A stretch of DNA of 45,098 bases from an uncultured Planctomycetota bacterium (lineage in GTDB: Bacteria > Planctomycetota > Brocadiia > CAIUPP01), in NCBI GenBank assembly GCA_903901045.1, contig CAIUPP010000055.1:1-45098 (forward strand). The letters are read 5' to 3'. Positions 33,021 through 41,729 of this stretch are shown piece by piece (position 1 is the first letter of the stretch; every line of letters starts with the position of its first letter). Position numbers and translations under genes: made by a program. The notes below the pieces were generated by a model that was not told the DNA's origin, searched no databases, and saw nothing but the letters and a program-made list of their open reading frames with translations.

Positions 33021-36000
33021 ATGAATTTCACGCGGAGTCTGCGGTCGTTGCGATTAAGGGGGACGCCGCTCATTTTCGCCGCGTTTGCCGCACTTGGCTC
33101 GACAACGATAGCGGCGCCGGCCATCGTGGAACCTGTGGAGGGACTCGAAGGCGTCTACGTAGCCCGCGACGACCAGGGGCAGTGGTCTCTTCCCGGTTGG
33201 ACCACCGGCCACGGCATTACGCACCAGTCAGGGTCTGAGTACCTGGCGAAGAAGACGCTCGACCTTTCGGCCGTTCCGCTGGAGGTGTGGGAGAAGACGA
33301 AGCAGATCGAGCTTTCAGCATTCCTTGTCGTGAAGGACTACTCGCAGGAGACAACCGGGAAGTACAACGGGCTGGATGAAGAGTTCCAGATCGTCGTCAA
33401 CGGCAAGGCCCATGTGTACCGCACGGACTGCGGCGTGCCCAAGATGACGAGCAGCAGGCCGGAATTCGCGTGGTATGACTTCACGCTTCCCAAGGAAGAG
33501 TTGGTCAGGGGACGGAACGAGATTGTGATCGGCAAGCTGCAAAGCCCCAAGAAAGAGAATGATGACTACCTCTATCTGGGAATTGACAATAGTGTCCGGC
33601 GCGGGAATAGCGCCGTCAGTTTCAACGGCGGGGCGACATGGGATCAGGACAAGCTCACGCAGCCGGGGGGCAACGGCGAGTACATGGTGCGGCTCTATCT
33701 GTACACGTCGACGCCTGTGATTCATGGCGCCTGGCATCCCGGGCAGACGCCCTCGCTGGATGACCCGGCGCATTTCGTCGGCTACGCGGGAGCGCGAACG
33801 GCGAGCGCGACGGCGGCCGGGCTGGCGTTGGCGGAGGGGCAGGCGGCGCGCATGGAATGGGACGCGGAGCGCATCAAGGAAGGGCAGCCCGTCAAGGTCG
33901 TCGCCGAATTCACGGGGGGAGAGGGGGCCATCCAGTGGGTCGAAGCCAACGTGCGCCGACGGAAGATCACCGGGCCTTCCCCGCTCACCGTTGTCCTGGA
34001 GGCCGCTCCGTCCCCCTACGGCGTGGAAATCACGCCGACCGGCGCCAATATTCTCCTGAAATCGGTGACGGTGGAGGCGGTTTCCGCGCACCAGCCGCGG
34101 TGGCCGAGGGTCGATATGGCGCCGAAGGTCGCCGCGCCGCGCGGTGCGGCGGTCCGGCGCGCGCCCTCGTCGCGAGTGGATGGCGAAGTGGTCCGCCTGG
34201 CCAATGCGGGGATGCACGTCGAGTTCCGGCGCGGCGAGCGCCTGGCGCTCTCATCGCTGTGGAATGAATTCGCGCAGAGCGAGATGCTTCGCGTGGCGGG
34301 AGCGGCGGACATTTTCCTGGTGGAGGCGGAGGGCAAGCGCTACTCCGGGAGCCGCGACTTCCGTTGTGTTTCACTCGAACCGTCCGCTACGGGATTCAAG
34401 GCCACCCTGCGGGCGGAGGGCGTTCCCTTGCAGGCCGAGCTGTCCGTCGCGGCCGAAGCGGAAGGGCTGCGGCTTGGACTCTCGGTCCGCAACGCGGGTG
34501 ACAAGCCGATGGACATCAAGGTCGCATTCCCGCATCTCTCCGGCCTGGCCGTCTCGGACCGCCCGGAAACCGACTACTATTTCTTCCCCTGGCATGGCGG
34601 AGTGATCGCCGACGCGCCGGCTCATATCCGGAAGGGGTATGGCGATTACCTGGCGCTCCACCAGATCGTGGACCTGTTCAGCCCCGACTGCGGGGCCGGT
34701 CTGTACGTGCGAGGCGACGACGCCGATGGGCGATACAAGGTGCTTGCGCTCAGGAAGGTCGTGCCGGGGAAGGCCGGGGCCGACGAGAGCGAGTACCTGA
34801 GCGGCGCCACTCCGGAATTCACCTGGGCGCAGTCGTCGCTCGACGAGGTGAACGGCACGGGGATTGCGTTCGAATACATGCGCCAGACGTGCGCGCCCGG
34901 GGCCTCCTTCGCGCCGGCGGACGCCCTTCTCTGCGCGCATCCCGGCGACTGGCATACCTCCATGAAGGCCTACGCGGACTGGGCGCACCGCATCTGGCAG
35001 TTCCGGCCCTATCCCTCCGCGCTTGAGAATGTTGTCAACCAATGGTGCACCGGGTACCGGGAAGGGGTGATGCTCTTCGACGGCACGAAGTACCGCACCG
35101 ACCGAGAAATCGTGCCTCCCTTGACCGACCTGCTGGAGCTGTGGTGCTGGTGGGAATGGAGCGACATGGCCCCCTGGCGCACCCCGATGGACAAGGCCGA
35201 GGAGAAATTCGGCAAGACCCCGTGGGCGGCGATGCGGGGAAGCTTCGCCATGGACCCGGTGGCCAAGAAGCTGATGTACATGATGGACCGCGGCGACTAT
35301 GACGGCTACAACGCCCGGTGGGGCGGTCTGCCGGCGTTCCAGAAGGCGATTCAGGCTTACAAGGATATGCGCCTGAAGGTGCTTCTGTACACGTCGCCGG
35401 AGATCGTGTGTGACAACACCAAGTTTGGCCAGGCCAGGGGCAAGGAGTACGGCCTGGTGGACGCGCAGGGAAAGAACGTCACCATGTACGACTGCTGGCG
35501 CATGTGCATGGACGTGCCGGAGTACCGGGAGTTTGTGGCGAATATGGCGCAGCGCGTGGTCCGCGAGACTCAGGCCGACGCCATTCGCTTCGACGAAACG
35601 GGCACGTACGGCTGGACGTGCTTCAGTCATGACCACCGGCACACCTTCGCGGCGCCGGGCTGCAATGAATGGGGGCGCAGTGAAGCGGAGTTGTGCAAGC
35701 TCACGCGCCGGAAGCTGGACGAGGTGAACCCGAAGTGCGTCCTGATGACGGAAAGCGCCGGCTATGACTTCATGATGCAGTTCCTGGACGGCGCCATCGG
35801 CTACGACATTGACCGGAACGTTTCCTCGAACCAGAACGCGCCGGTTCTTCGACCGGTCTCCTGCGTCACGCAACGATTCTACTTCCCGGAGTGCCGTCTG
35901 TATGAGAGCGTCATCAACCTCAAGACAGACCCGCAATTCAAGAAGCGGCTGTGGAATGCGGTCGGCACCTACGGGTGGGGCGCGCCGCCCGTTGATGTGT

Positions 36001-36563
36001 ACCCGAAGGGGATGTATGACATTCTGCACGAGAACAGCGACGCCTTCGGCAGCCGCAACTGCGAGCCGCTCATTCCCACGCTGGCGGCGCGCGTGTATGC
36101 CAACCGGTTCACCGAGGGGAGCAAGACCGTCTACACTCTGATCAACGCCAGCGGATACACCTTCGACGGCCCCATCTTGTCGCTCCCGATGGGGGGAGAT
36201 GAGCACCTGGTTGACCTGCTGAACTTATGCCCCTGCGACGTGCGAAAGAACGGGGCAGAGGCGCAGCTCTGCATCTATTTTCCGAACGACGACGTGGCTT
36301 GCATCGCGCGCCTGCCGCGCAGGATATCAGTCGAAGCCGCGCCGGACGGCCTCGTGGTCCACTTGAACGCGCCGGACCCGTCGGGGCGCGTCGTGGTTCT
36401 TGACGCGGCCGGAACGGAACTTCTTGCCGTCGCCGCCACCGGGGACAAAGTGGCCATCCGCAAGGCCGACCTTCCGGCAGGCGCGACGCCCGCAGTGGTG
36501 AAGTACCTTCGAGGCCGTCTCCTGGCGGACATGGATTTCGTGGCCGCCGCCAAACGGCCGTAA
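33021..36563 (+). CDS. Very large secreted glycosidase-like TIM-barrel protein (DUF6259-like)
   Basis: About 1180 residues. GAGGAAGGA lies eight bases before the ATG at 33021; an earlier in-frame ATG overlaps the previous gene. A basic N-terminus and LIFAAFAALGSTTIAAPA give a signal peptide. Residues about 30-240 are a beta-rich, probably carbohydrate-binding region (VYVARDDQGQWSLPGW, FTLPKEELVRGRNEIVIG). A second sandwich lies at 300-650 (MHVEFRRGERLALSSLWN, YYFFPWHGG). The barrel is at 650-1050: LLELWCWWEWSDMAPW, MRLKVLLYTSPEIVCDN, ADAIRFDETGTYGW near 855, and CVLMTESAGYDFMMQ. A beta-sandwich closes the protein. The FDET strand end is a plausible acidic catalytic site. The layout resembles the DUF6259 group found beside glycan genes; substrate and mechanism are unknown. 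Confidence 0.68.
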   Translation: MNFTRSLRSLRLRGTPLIFAAFAALGSTTIAAPAIVEPVEGLEGVYVARDDQGQWSLPGWTTGHGITHQSGSEYLAKKTLDLSAVPLEVWEKTKQIELSAFLVVKDYSQETTGKYNGLDEEFQIVVNGKAHVYRTDCGVPKMTSSRPEFAWYDFTLPKEELVRGRNEIVIGKLQSPKKENDDYLYLGIDNSVRRGNSAVSFNGGATWDQDKLTQPGGNGEYMVRLYLYTSTPVIHGAWHPGQTPSLDDPAHFVGYAGARTASATAAGLALAEGQAARMEWDAERIKEGQPVKVVAEFTGGEGAIQWVEANVRRRKITGPSPLTVVLEAAPSPYGVEITPTGANILLKSVTVEAVSAHQPRWPRVDMAPKVAAPRGAAVRRAPSSRVDGEVVRLANAGMHVEFRRGERLALSSLWNEFAQSEMLRVAGAADIFLVEAEGKRYSGSRDFRCVSLEPSATGFKATLRAEGVPLQAELSVAAEAEGLRLGLSVRNAGDKPMDIKVAFPHLSGLAVSDRPETDYYFFPWHGGVIADAPAHIRKGYGDYLALHQIVDLFSPDCGAGLYVRGDDADGRYKVLALRKVVPGKAGADESEYLSGATPEFTWAQSSLDEVNGTGIAFEYMRQTCAPGASFAPADALLCAHPGDWHTSMKAYADWAHRIWQFRPYPSALENVVNQWCTGYREGVMLFDGTKYRTDREIVPPLTDLLELWCWWEWSDMAPWRTPMDKAEEKFGKTPWAAMRGSFAMDPVAKKLMYMMDRGDYDGYNARWGGLPAFQKAIQAYKDMRLKVLLYTSPEIVCDNTKFGQARGKEYGLVDAQGKNVTMYDCWRMCMDVPEYREFVANMAQRVVRETQADAIRFDETGTYGWTCFSHDHRHTFAAPGCNEWGRSEAELCKLTRRKLDEVNPKCVLMTESAGYDFMMQFLDGAIGYDIDRNVSSNQNAPVLRPVSCVTQRFYFPECRLYESVINLKTDPQFKKRLWNAVGTYGWGAPPVDVYPKGMYDILHENSDAFGSRNCEPLIPTLAARVYANRFTEGSKTVYTLINASGYTFDGPILSLPMGGDEHLVDLLNLCPCDVRKNGAEAQLCIYFPNDDVACIARLPRRISVEAAPDGLVVHLNAPDPSGRVVVLDAAGTELLAVAATGDKVAIRKADLPAGATPAVVKYLRGRLLADMDFVAAAKRP

Positions 36564-36593
36564 CGTATCTTCTGGTAGAAGAGGTGTAGTGCT

Positions 36594-38819
36594 ATGCGAC
36601 GGCTTCCCAGCGAAGTGCATTTCTCCAACGACATCTTTGTGACGATCGCGGACTTCAGCAGCGCGGTGGAGCCGGGGTTCCTCGACCTTCTCCGCCGATA
36701 TCCCGTGGCGGACGGTGTTCGCGACATCTCGATTGCTGAAGCATTTTCACCCACCCGGGCTGAGGAGATGGTTGAAGCGCTGCGGCGGAAGGAGATTCCG
36801 TACGCGTGCATCGGCTGGCTCATGTTCACCCCGTACTTCGTTCTGGCCGCGGAAAAGAAAGGGCTGACCCCGCGCCAGTATGCCGACCAGCTTTACGACC
36901 TGGCGGAGGGGGTCAACGGGCAGATCGGATTTCGCGGCGCGTGGATCGAGGCGTACGGCGAGATCGGGAACAGCATGGTCTGGCCTGAAGGGACCGTTTT
37001 CACGAAGGCGCAGGCGCTGGAGTACTTCCGGAAGTGGTTCCCGAGCGGCAGCATAGCAAGCGAACACTGGGGCAATCGCCTCATCCCGCCGGAGACGCCG
37101 AGCTATTACACGCATGCGCGTTCACGCAACGCCGATCTTCGCACTCTCCCCATCTATTATTGCGATGGAACCCTCTTTGCCCTTCACGAGGGGTTCCGGC
37201 TCGGTTTCCCGCTGGTTGTCTACGAGGGGCAATGCGACACCACCAATCCCTCCCAGACTGGCATTGCCTTTGTGCGAGGGGGGGCGCGCATGCATGACGC
37301 CTGGTGGGGCGTCGACTTCTCCCCCTGGGCCGGCTGGCCCCTTGGAGACGGGCCGCGCGCCGGCGTGGCAGGCGGATGGGCGACGGGAATGTCCGCCGAC
37401 CACATGTTCCGCTCCTGGTTGACAGCGTACCTTTCCGGCTGCAACACGTTCCTGCACGAAGTTTCATTCCGCCTGTTCTACGTCGAAGGCGAGGCCGGGG
37501 AGAAGACCCTGTCGGATTTCGGCTATCAGGCCATGCGGTTCCAGACCGTTGTCCACGGAGTGCTTGGCGACCGGGGAGACCCGGTGAACCCGTTCGCGAT
37601 CCTGCTGGAGGAGGCGCACGGTTATCGCGGCGACCAGCGTCGCACGATGGACAAGGACGGGAAACTTCTGTCCGCAGGGGTGCCGATTATGGATTTCAAT
37701 ATCAAGGGAGGCACACCCGCGGAATGGCTCTTGATCTGGAACGGAAGCACGAAGGTGACGCGGGACGACTGGGGGGTGCACGAACTGATCAGGGCCATCT
37801 GGCCCGTCGCGCCGGGGCTGTGGCAGAAGACCGGCGCCGCGCGGCGGCCGGACCAGCGGCGGCGGTTGCCGGACCCGTCCGAGTTCGCCCATCTGCCGGA
37901 AGCTCTCGTTGCCGGCGACTGCGATCCGCGGGAATGCCACCGCTACCTTTCCGTCAACCGATGGAGCGACTGCTTCGACGTGGTGCAGGAGTCGTCCCCC
38001 GTCGAGCGTCTGCAGGAGCACTACAAGGTGCTCTTCCTTGCGGGAGGCATCCGGACCGACGCGCGCAATTGGGAGACGCTCACGCGGTTCATGGAAGGAG
38101 GCGGAGAGGTGGTGGCCGCAGCCGATCATCTCACGCCTGTCGTGGCGCAACAGTTGGGCCTTGCGTTGCTGGAGAAGCCGCAGATCCGTCAGGTCGCGCG
38201 GGCCCGCTTGGAAGGCAGAGAGATCGAAGTTGGAGAGGAACTGGCCCTCTGTGCGACGGTCGCCGGCGGCAGCCGCATCGTCGCCGAGGCGCGGAACGTT
38301 CCGTTGATCGTCCATCGCTCCTTCGGGAAAGGCGGCATTTGCGTGCTGCTGTTCTCGCACGGATTGACCGCCGACGGGACGGCGGTGAGCGGCCTCTACG
38401 CCGCTTTGATCGATTCGTTGCATGGGAAATACGTCGGCGTTCGGGTTCAGGGCGGACCGTGCCAGCTCCTCGTCAATCGACGGAGCAAAGATATCCTGGT
38501 CACCATCATGAATCCATCGTCCAGGGACTGGCAGGGAGAGATTGTAGTGCGCAAGGGGGCGCTTCCTTCGAACGCGCCGAAGGTGGGCGCGTATGACGTC
38601 ATCACCGGCGCGACTATCGGGTGCGTCGCCGGAAAGGCGGACGAGGAGACTCTTTGCGTGAAATGCCGCGTACCCGCCTGGGAGGCGCGGGTCGTTGCCG
38701 TTGGCGAGCCGGCGGATCCCGGGAAGTACGCCGCCAAGGCCCACTTCACTTCTGATCCCAGCCAGCAGCAGGCGCTTGAGCGGATTCGGCGCGATGGCCC
38801 GCTGGCGCGGCTTCGCTGA
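36594..38819 (+). CDS. Uncharacterised glycosidase-like protein with GATase-like domain
   Basis: A 741-residue protein with AGAGGTG nine bases before the ATG and no signal peptide. I do not recognise a named family. What can be seen is a barrel-like first half (DIFVTIADFSSAVEPGFLDLLRR, IPYACIGWLMFTPYFVLAA, FRGAWIEAYGEIGNSM near 125, GFRLGFPLVVYEGQ, MSADHMFRSWLTAYLSGCNTFLHEV). A GATase1-like segment follows from about 460 (YKVLFLAGGIRTDARNWETLTRFMEGGGEVVAAAD), comparable to the GH42-like proteins at 14704 and 30629. The beta-rich end carries SFGKGGICVLLFSHGL and ILVTIMNPSSRDW. EAYGE might hold acidic catalytic residues. It lies between the large secreted protein and a GNAT gene with gaps of 30 and 15 bases, so it belongs to the same operon. 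It is probably a carbohydrate-active enzyme or a non-catalytic relative. Confidence 0.6.
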   Translation: MRRLPSEVHFSNDIFVTIADFSSAVEPGFLDLLRRYPVADGVRDISIAEAFSPTRAEEMVEALRRKEIPYACIGWLMFTPYFVLAAEKKGLTPRQYADQLYDLAEGVNGQIGFRGAWIEAYGEIGNSMVWPEGTVFTKAQALEYFRKWFPSGSIASEHWGNRLIPPETPSYYTHARSRNADLRTLPIYYCDGTLFALHEGFRLGFPLVVYEGQCDTTNPSQTGIAFVRGGARMHDAWWGVDFSPWAGWPLGDGPRAGVAGGWATGMSADHMFRSWLTAYLSGCNTFLHEVSFRLFYVEGEAGEKTLSDFGYQAMRFQTVVHGVLGDRGDPVNPFAILLEEAHGYRGDQRRTMDKDGKLLSAGVPIMDFNIKGGTPAEWLLIWNGSTKVTRDDWGVHELIRAIWPVAPGLWQKTGAARRPDQRRRLPDPSEFAHLPEALVAGDCDPRECHRYLSVNRWSDCFDVVQESSPVERLQEHYKVLFLAGGIRTDARNWETLTRFMEGGGEVVAAADHLTPVVAQQLGLALLEKPQIRQVARARLEGREIEVGEELALCATVAGGSRIVAEARNVPLIVHRSFGKGGICVLLFSHGLTADGTAVSGLYAALIDSLHGKYVGVRVQGGPCQLLVNRRSKDILVTIMNPSSRDWQGEIVVRKGALPSNAPKVGAYDVITGATIGCVAGKADEETLCVKCRVPAWEARVVAVGEPADPGKYAAKAHFTSDPSQQQALERIRRDGPLARLR

Positions 38820-38834
38820 AGGGAGAGGCGCGCA

Positions 38835-39311
38835 ATGATTCGTGCGTACGAAGAAAAAGACCTGGACGCCGTGATCGCCATTGCGAACCGGGCTTGGGCG
38901 CCGATCAATGCCGCCTACCGCGCGCTCTATGGCGAAGAATTGTTCCAGAGGATTTTTCCGAATGCCGAGACGCGCGCCGGCGTCAATCTCCAGCGGGACA
39001 TGGAGGCCCATCCCGGACAGACCATCGTCTGCGCAAGCTCCGGCCGGGTCATCGCCTTCTGCAACTACTGGATGGAAGAGGACAAGAAGGTCGGGGTCGT
39101 CGGCTATAACGCGGTGGACCCCGAGTGCGGCCTGAAAGGGATCGGCCAGGAGATGTACGCCTGGGTCTTGAGTGAATTTCGCCGAAAAGGAATGCTTTAT
39201 GCCCGGGTGCTGACCGGGCTGGACGAGGGCCATGCCCGCGCGCGCCGCGCCTATGAGCGCGCCGGGTTCAATATCAGCCATGGCTCCGTGACGTATTACA
39301 AGAAACTATAG
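38835..39311 (+). CDS. GNAT-family N-acetyltransferase
   Basis: A 158-residue protein with GGGAGAGG before the ATG. It has the GNAT order: MIRAYEEKDLDAVIAIANRAW at the N-terminus, the strand TIVCASSGRVIAFCNYWM, then NAVDPECGLKGIGQEMYAWVL, whose GLKGIGQ is the acetyl-CoA pyrophosphate-binding loop (Q/RxxGxG/A type). ARRAYERAGFNISHGSVTYYKKL is the usual C-terminal end. It transfers an acetyl group from acetyl-CoA to an amine, possibly of a small metabolite. It is embedded between a glycosidase-like gene and an MttB-like gene with short gaps, so it may modify an amine released in this pathway, or detoxify it. The substrate is not readable from the sequence. Confidence 0.92.
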   Translation: MIRAYEEKDLDAVIAIANRAWAPINAAYRALYGEELFQRIFPNAETRAGVNLQRDMEAHPGQTIVCASSGRVIAFCNYWMEEDKKVGVVGYNAVDPECGLKGIGQEMYAWVLSEFRRKGMLYARVLTGLDEGHARARRAYERAGFNISHGSVTYYKKL

Positions 39312-39334
39312 GCAGAGAGAGGGAGATACTCGCG

Positions 39335-40723
39335 GTGTTCCACAAACTTCAGTTTCGCATGGACGGCGGTTTCACGGAGGCCGAACTTCAGGGGATCAAG
39401 GAGGACGCCCTCGGCCTGCTCTCCGATGTCGGCGTGCGGATCGACCACGAAGGCATCCTCAAGTTCCTCGAAGCGCAGCGGGGGCTGACGCGCTCGGGCA
39501 ACCGCATTCGTCTTTCGCGCGACCTGGTGGAGGAATGGCTTCCCGTTATTCGCCAGAAGAACTACGAATACTCCTACAACCGTTCCGATGACGCCTGGCG
39601 GTTGGTCACTCCGTACATGGCCGCGCAATTCCGCGACCCGGCCGGCGGCGCGGTGCGTCCGGCTACGACGGAGGACCAGAGGCTCTGCGTCAAGCTGGGC
39701 GAGGTGCTGGGCATGTACGGACCGGAGCCGCTCCATGTGCAGGAGGGCCCAGTCGAAATTCGGCAACTGCTCAGCTTCAAGATAGCGCTGGAACACTCCC
39801 GGGAAATCGGGGGCTGGGCGCCGGCCATGAACCCCGTCGAGACGCGATTCATGATCGAAATGGGCCAGGCCGCCGGTCGCAAGCCCCCCTACGGCTGTAT
39901 GGAGATTCCGATCAGCCCCCTTCGGCTTAACGCCGAGTTGCTGGCCATGCTGTTTGAACGCCGGGAACGGCAGGATCAACTGATCGGTATCGTTGTCGGA
40001 GGGGGCGCAGCTCCCATGCCCGGGGCAACGGCGCCGCTCTCCTTCCCGGCCTGCCTGTCGCAGGGACTCGCTGAGGCGCTTGCCGCCTATATCATACCGC
40101 AAGTCATTGACCGGCGGCTGCTGGGTTACTGCTCCTTTGGCGGGTTCCTCTTCAACCTGCGCACGATGGACACCTTCCATCCCTATTTTCCCGAATCGCT
40201 GATGTACGGCGCCATGCTCCGGCAGGTTCTGCAATACACCCTCGGGCGGAAGTTCGGGCACTGGTTCAAGCCGGATTTCTACGCCAACCCCGGGAAGCTC
40301 TATCAGGTGGGGTTCGCCGGCGCGACCGACGCCTTGCTCGGCGCGCGCAGCATCCATGTGGGGGCGGAAAAGGGCGATGTCCTTTCCCCCCTGAACATGG
40401 TCATCGCCGCGGACCTTCTGCGGCATATGCGGAAATATGTCGAAGGGCTTCCGCTGGTGCATTCGGCGACGCTGACGAGGGAACTCATTGAGCCGGGCCT
40501 GGAGTCGGGCATGTACACGGACCTGGAGTCCACGCTCAACTATCGCGAGCTCTACGTCAACCCGCGGCTGCTGTTCCAGCACGACAGCCACGAGGCGCTG
40601 ATGGCCGCCGCGCGCGAGGAGATGAACCGCCTCCTGGCGCTGCATGACTTTGCCCTGCCGCGGGAGGCCCAGGCGGAGATGGAGAAGGTATTCGCGAGCG
40701 CTCAAAAGGCGCTGGTCCGGTAG
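39335..40723 (+). CDS. MttB-family (trimethylamine methyltransferase superfamily) protein, non-pyrrolysine
   Basis: A 462-residue protein. The GTG at 39335 is preceded by GAGAGAGGGAG at suitable distance; an ATG at 39359 is the alternative. It belongs to the MttB superfamily: EDALGLLSDVGVRIDHEGIL at the N-terminus, GGWAPAMNPVETRFM, IPISPLRLNAELLAMLF, and GGGAAPMPGATAPLSFPACLSQGLAEALA, the characteristic central motif. QVGFAGATDALLGARSIHVG and LESTLNYRELYVNPRLL lie near the end. There is no in-frame amber codon, so it cannot carry pyrrolysine as TMA methyltransferase does. Known non-Pyl members demethylate glycine betaine, proline betaine or carnitine, passing the methyl group to a corrinoid protein. 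No MttC-type corrinoid protein is in the window, so the acceptor must be elsewhere or the role differs. The nitrilase-type gene and a symporter gene follow. Confidence 0.85.
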   Translation: MFHKLQFRMDGGFTEAELQGIKEDALGLLSDVGVRIDHEGILKFLEAQRGLTRSGNRIRLSRDLVEEWLPVIRQKNYEYSYNRSDDAWRLVTPYMAAQFRDPAGGAVRPATTEDQRLCVKLGEVLGMYGPEPLHVQEGPVEIRQLLSFKIALEHSREIGGWAPAMNPVETRFMIEMGQAAGRKPPYGCMEIPISPLRLNAELLAMLFERRERQDQLIGIVVGGGAAPMPGATAPLSFPACLSQGLAEALAAYIIPQVIDRRLLGYCSFGGFLFNLRTMDTFHPYFPESLMYGAMLRQVLQYTLGRKFGHWFKPDFYANPGKLYQVGFAGATDALLGARSIHVGAEKGDVLSPLNMVIAADLLRHMRKYVEGLPLVHSATLTRELIEPGLESGMYTDLESTLNYRELYVNPRLLFQHDSHEALMAAAREEMNRLLALHDFALPREAQAEMEKVFASAQKALVR

Positions 40724-40754
40724 ACGCACTCCGAAACGCATGGGAGACACAGGG

Positions 40755-41729
40755 ATGAACATCAAGCGCATTTCCACTATCGCTCTGTCCAACCGCGACT
40801 TCGCCGACTTCGATGAGAAGCTGGATGAGGCCTGCCGCTGGATTGCGCTGGCCGCCGGGATGGGCAGCGAACTGGCGGTGCTGCCGGAGGCGTTGAATCT
40901 CTACCGCGGCGACGGGCCGGGGAACCCGCTGGCGCTGTCCATATCCCAGGTGGCTCTGGAGGACTGGATGCAGGCATGCCGGAAATTGCTGGAGTGCGCG
41001 GCCAAACACCGCATCGCGGTCACGGCGCCTGTGTACGTCCGCGAAGGAAAGGGCATCCTGAATTGCTTCTATCTGATAGGCAAGTCCGGGGATGTCCTGG
41101 GGCGTTACGTGAAGACGTACCCTGCCAGGGGGGAACTGGATGAAGGGGTCCTCCCCGCGTCCCACAACGACCTGATCTCCTGGGAGGGGCTTCGGGTCGG
41201 CGGCGCCATCTGCTTCGACATGAACTTCCCGGAACTGTTCCAGAGCCAAAGGCAAGGCGGCGCGGAGCTGTTCCTCTGCCCGTCGCTCTTTCACGGAGGC
41301 AGCCAGGTCAACTACTTCGCTTCGTCGCTCCAACGTCCCGTGGTCGTGTCCTATCCGGCTTGGAGTCGAATCATCGACATCATGGGCCGCGAGGTAGCCG
41401 GCGGGGGATACCGCCATGAGACGCTGCGGTTCGGCTTCGGAGCGCCCGTGTATACGGCGGACGTCAATTTCGACAAGCAGCTCTTCCCGCTGGACTGCGG
41501 CAACGAAAGGAAGATGGTGGATATCCAGCGCCGGTACGGCGGTTCCGTCCGACTGGAGACGGACCAGGACGCCTGCACCTTCGCCCTTGAGTCCCTGTCC
41601 GCCGATCTGCCCGTCCGACGGATCATCGAAGAATTCGGATTGGTGACCATGGATGAGTACATGGCCCAGTACCGGCGCTTCATTCGGGAGCGCTTCCCCG
41701 CGTCGGGTTGCCAGGAGACTCCCCTGTGA
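40755..41729 (+). CDS. Carbon-nitrogen hydrolase (nitrilase superfamily) amidase
   Basis: A 324-residue cytoplasmic amidase-type enzyme; the start at 40755 (MNIKRISTIALSNRDF) has GGGAG and AGGG just upstream, and a longer frame would overlap the MttB gene. The catalytic triad is in order: Glu45 (AVLPEALNLY), Lys120 (GRYVKTYPARG) and nucleophile Cys153 (GGAICFDMNFPE). SLFHGGSQVNYFASSLQRPVVV follows as in the family. The C-terminal extension of about 60 residues (MVDIQRRYGGSVRLE, EFGLVTMDEYMAQY) recurs in this subgroup. Family members hydrolyse amides, ureides or nitriles to acid plus ammonia or amine. Beside an MttB-like gene and overlapping the symporter gene by a few bases, it may release an amine from an imported amide. 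The family is secure; the substrate is unknown. Confidence 0.93.
   Translation: MNIKRISTIALSNRDFADFDEKLDEACRWIALAAGMGSELAVLPEALNLYRGDGPGNPLALSISQVALEDWMQACRKLLECAAKHRIAVTAPVYVREGKGILNCFYLIGKSGDVLGRYVKTYPARGELDEGVLPASHNDLISWEGLRVGGAICFDMNFPELFQSQRQGGAELFLCPSLFHGGSQVNYFASSLQRPVVVSYPAWSRIIDIMGREVAGGGYRHETLRFGFGAPVYTADVNFDKQLFPLDCGNERKMVDIQRRYGGSVRLETDQDACTFALESLSADLPVRRIIEEFGLVTMDEYMAQYRRFIRERFPASGCQETPL

Noticed and set aside
34371-39281. Long minus-strand frames opposite the large secreted protein and its neighbours
   Set aside because: These are shadows of plus-strand genes with signal peptides, ribosome sites and family motifs.
39335-40723. Pyrrolysine-containing trimethylamine methyltransferase
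   Set aside because: The frame is full length without any in-frame amber codon, and no pyrrolysine genes are visible.
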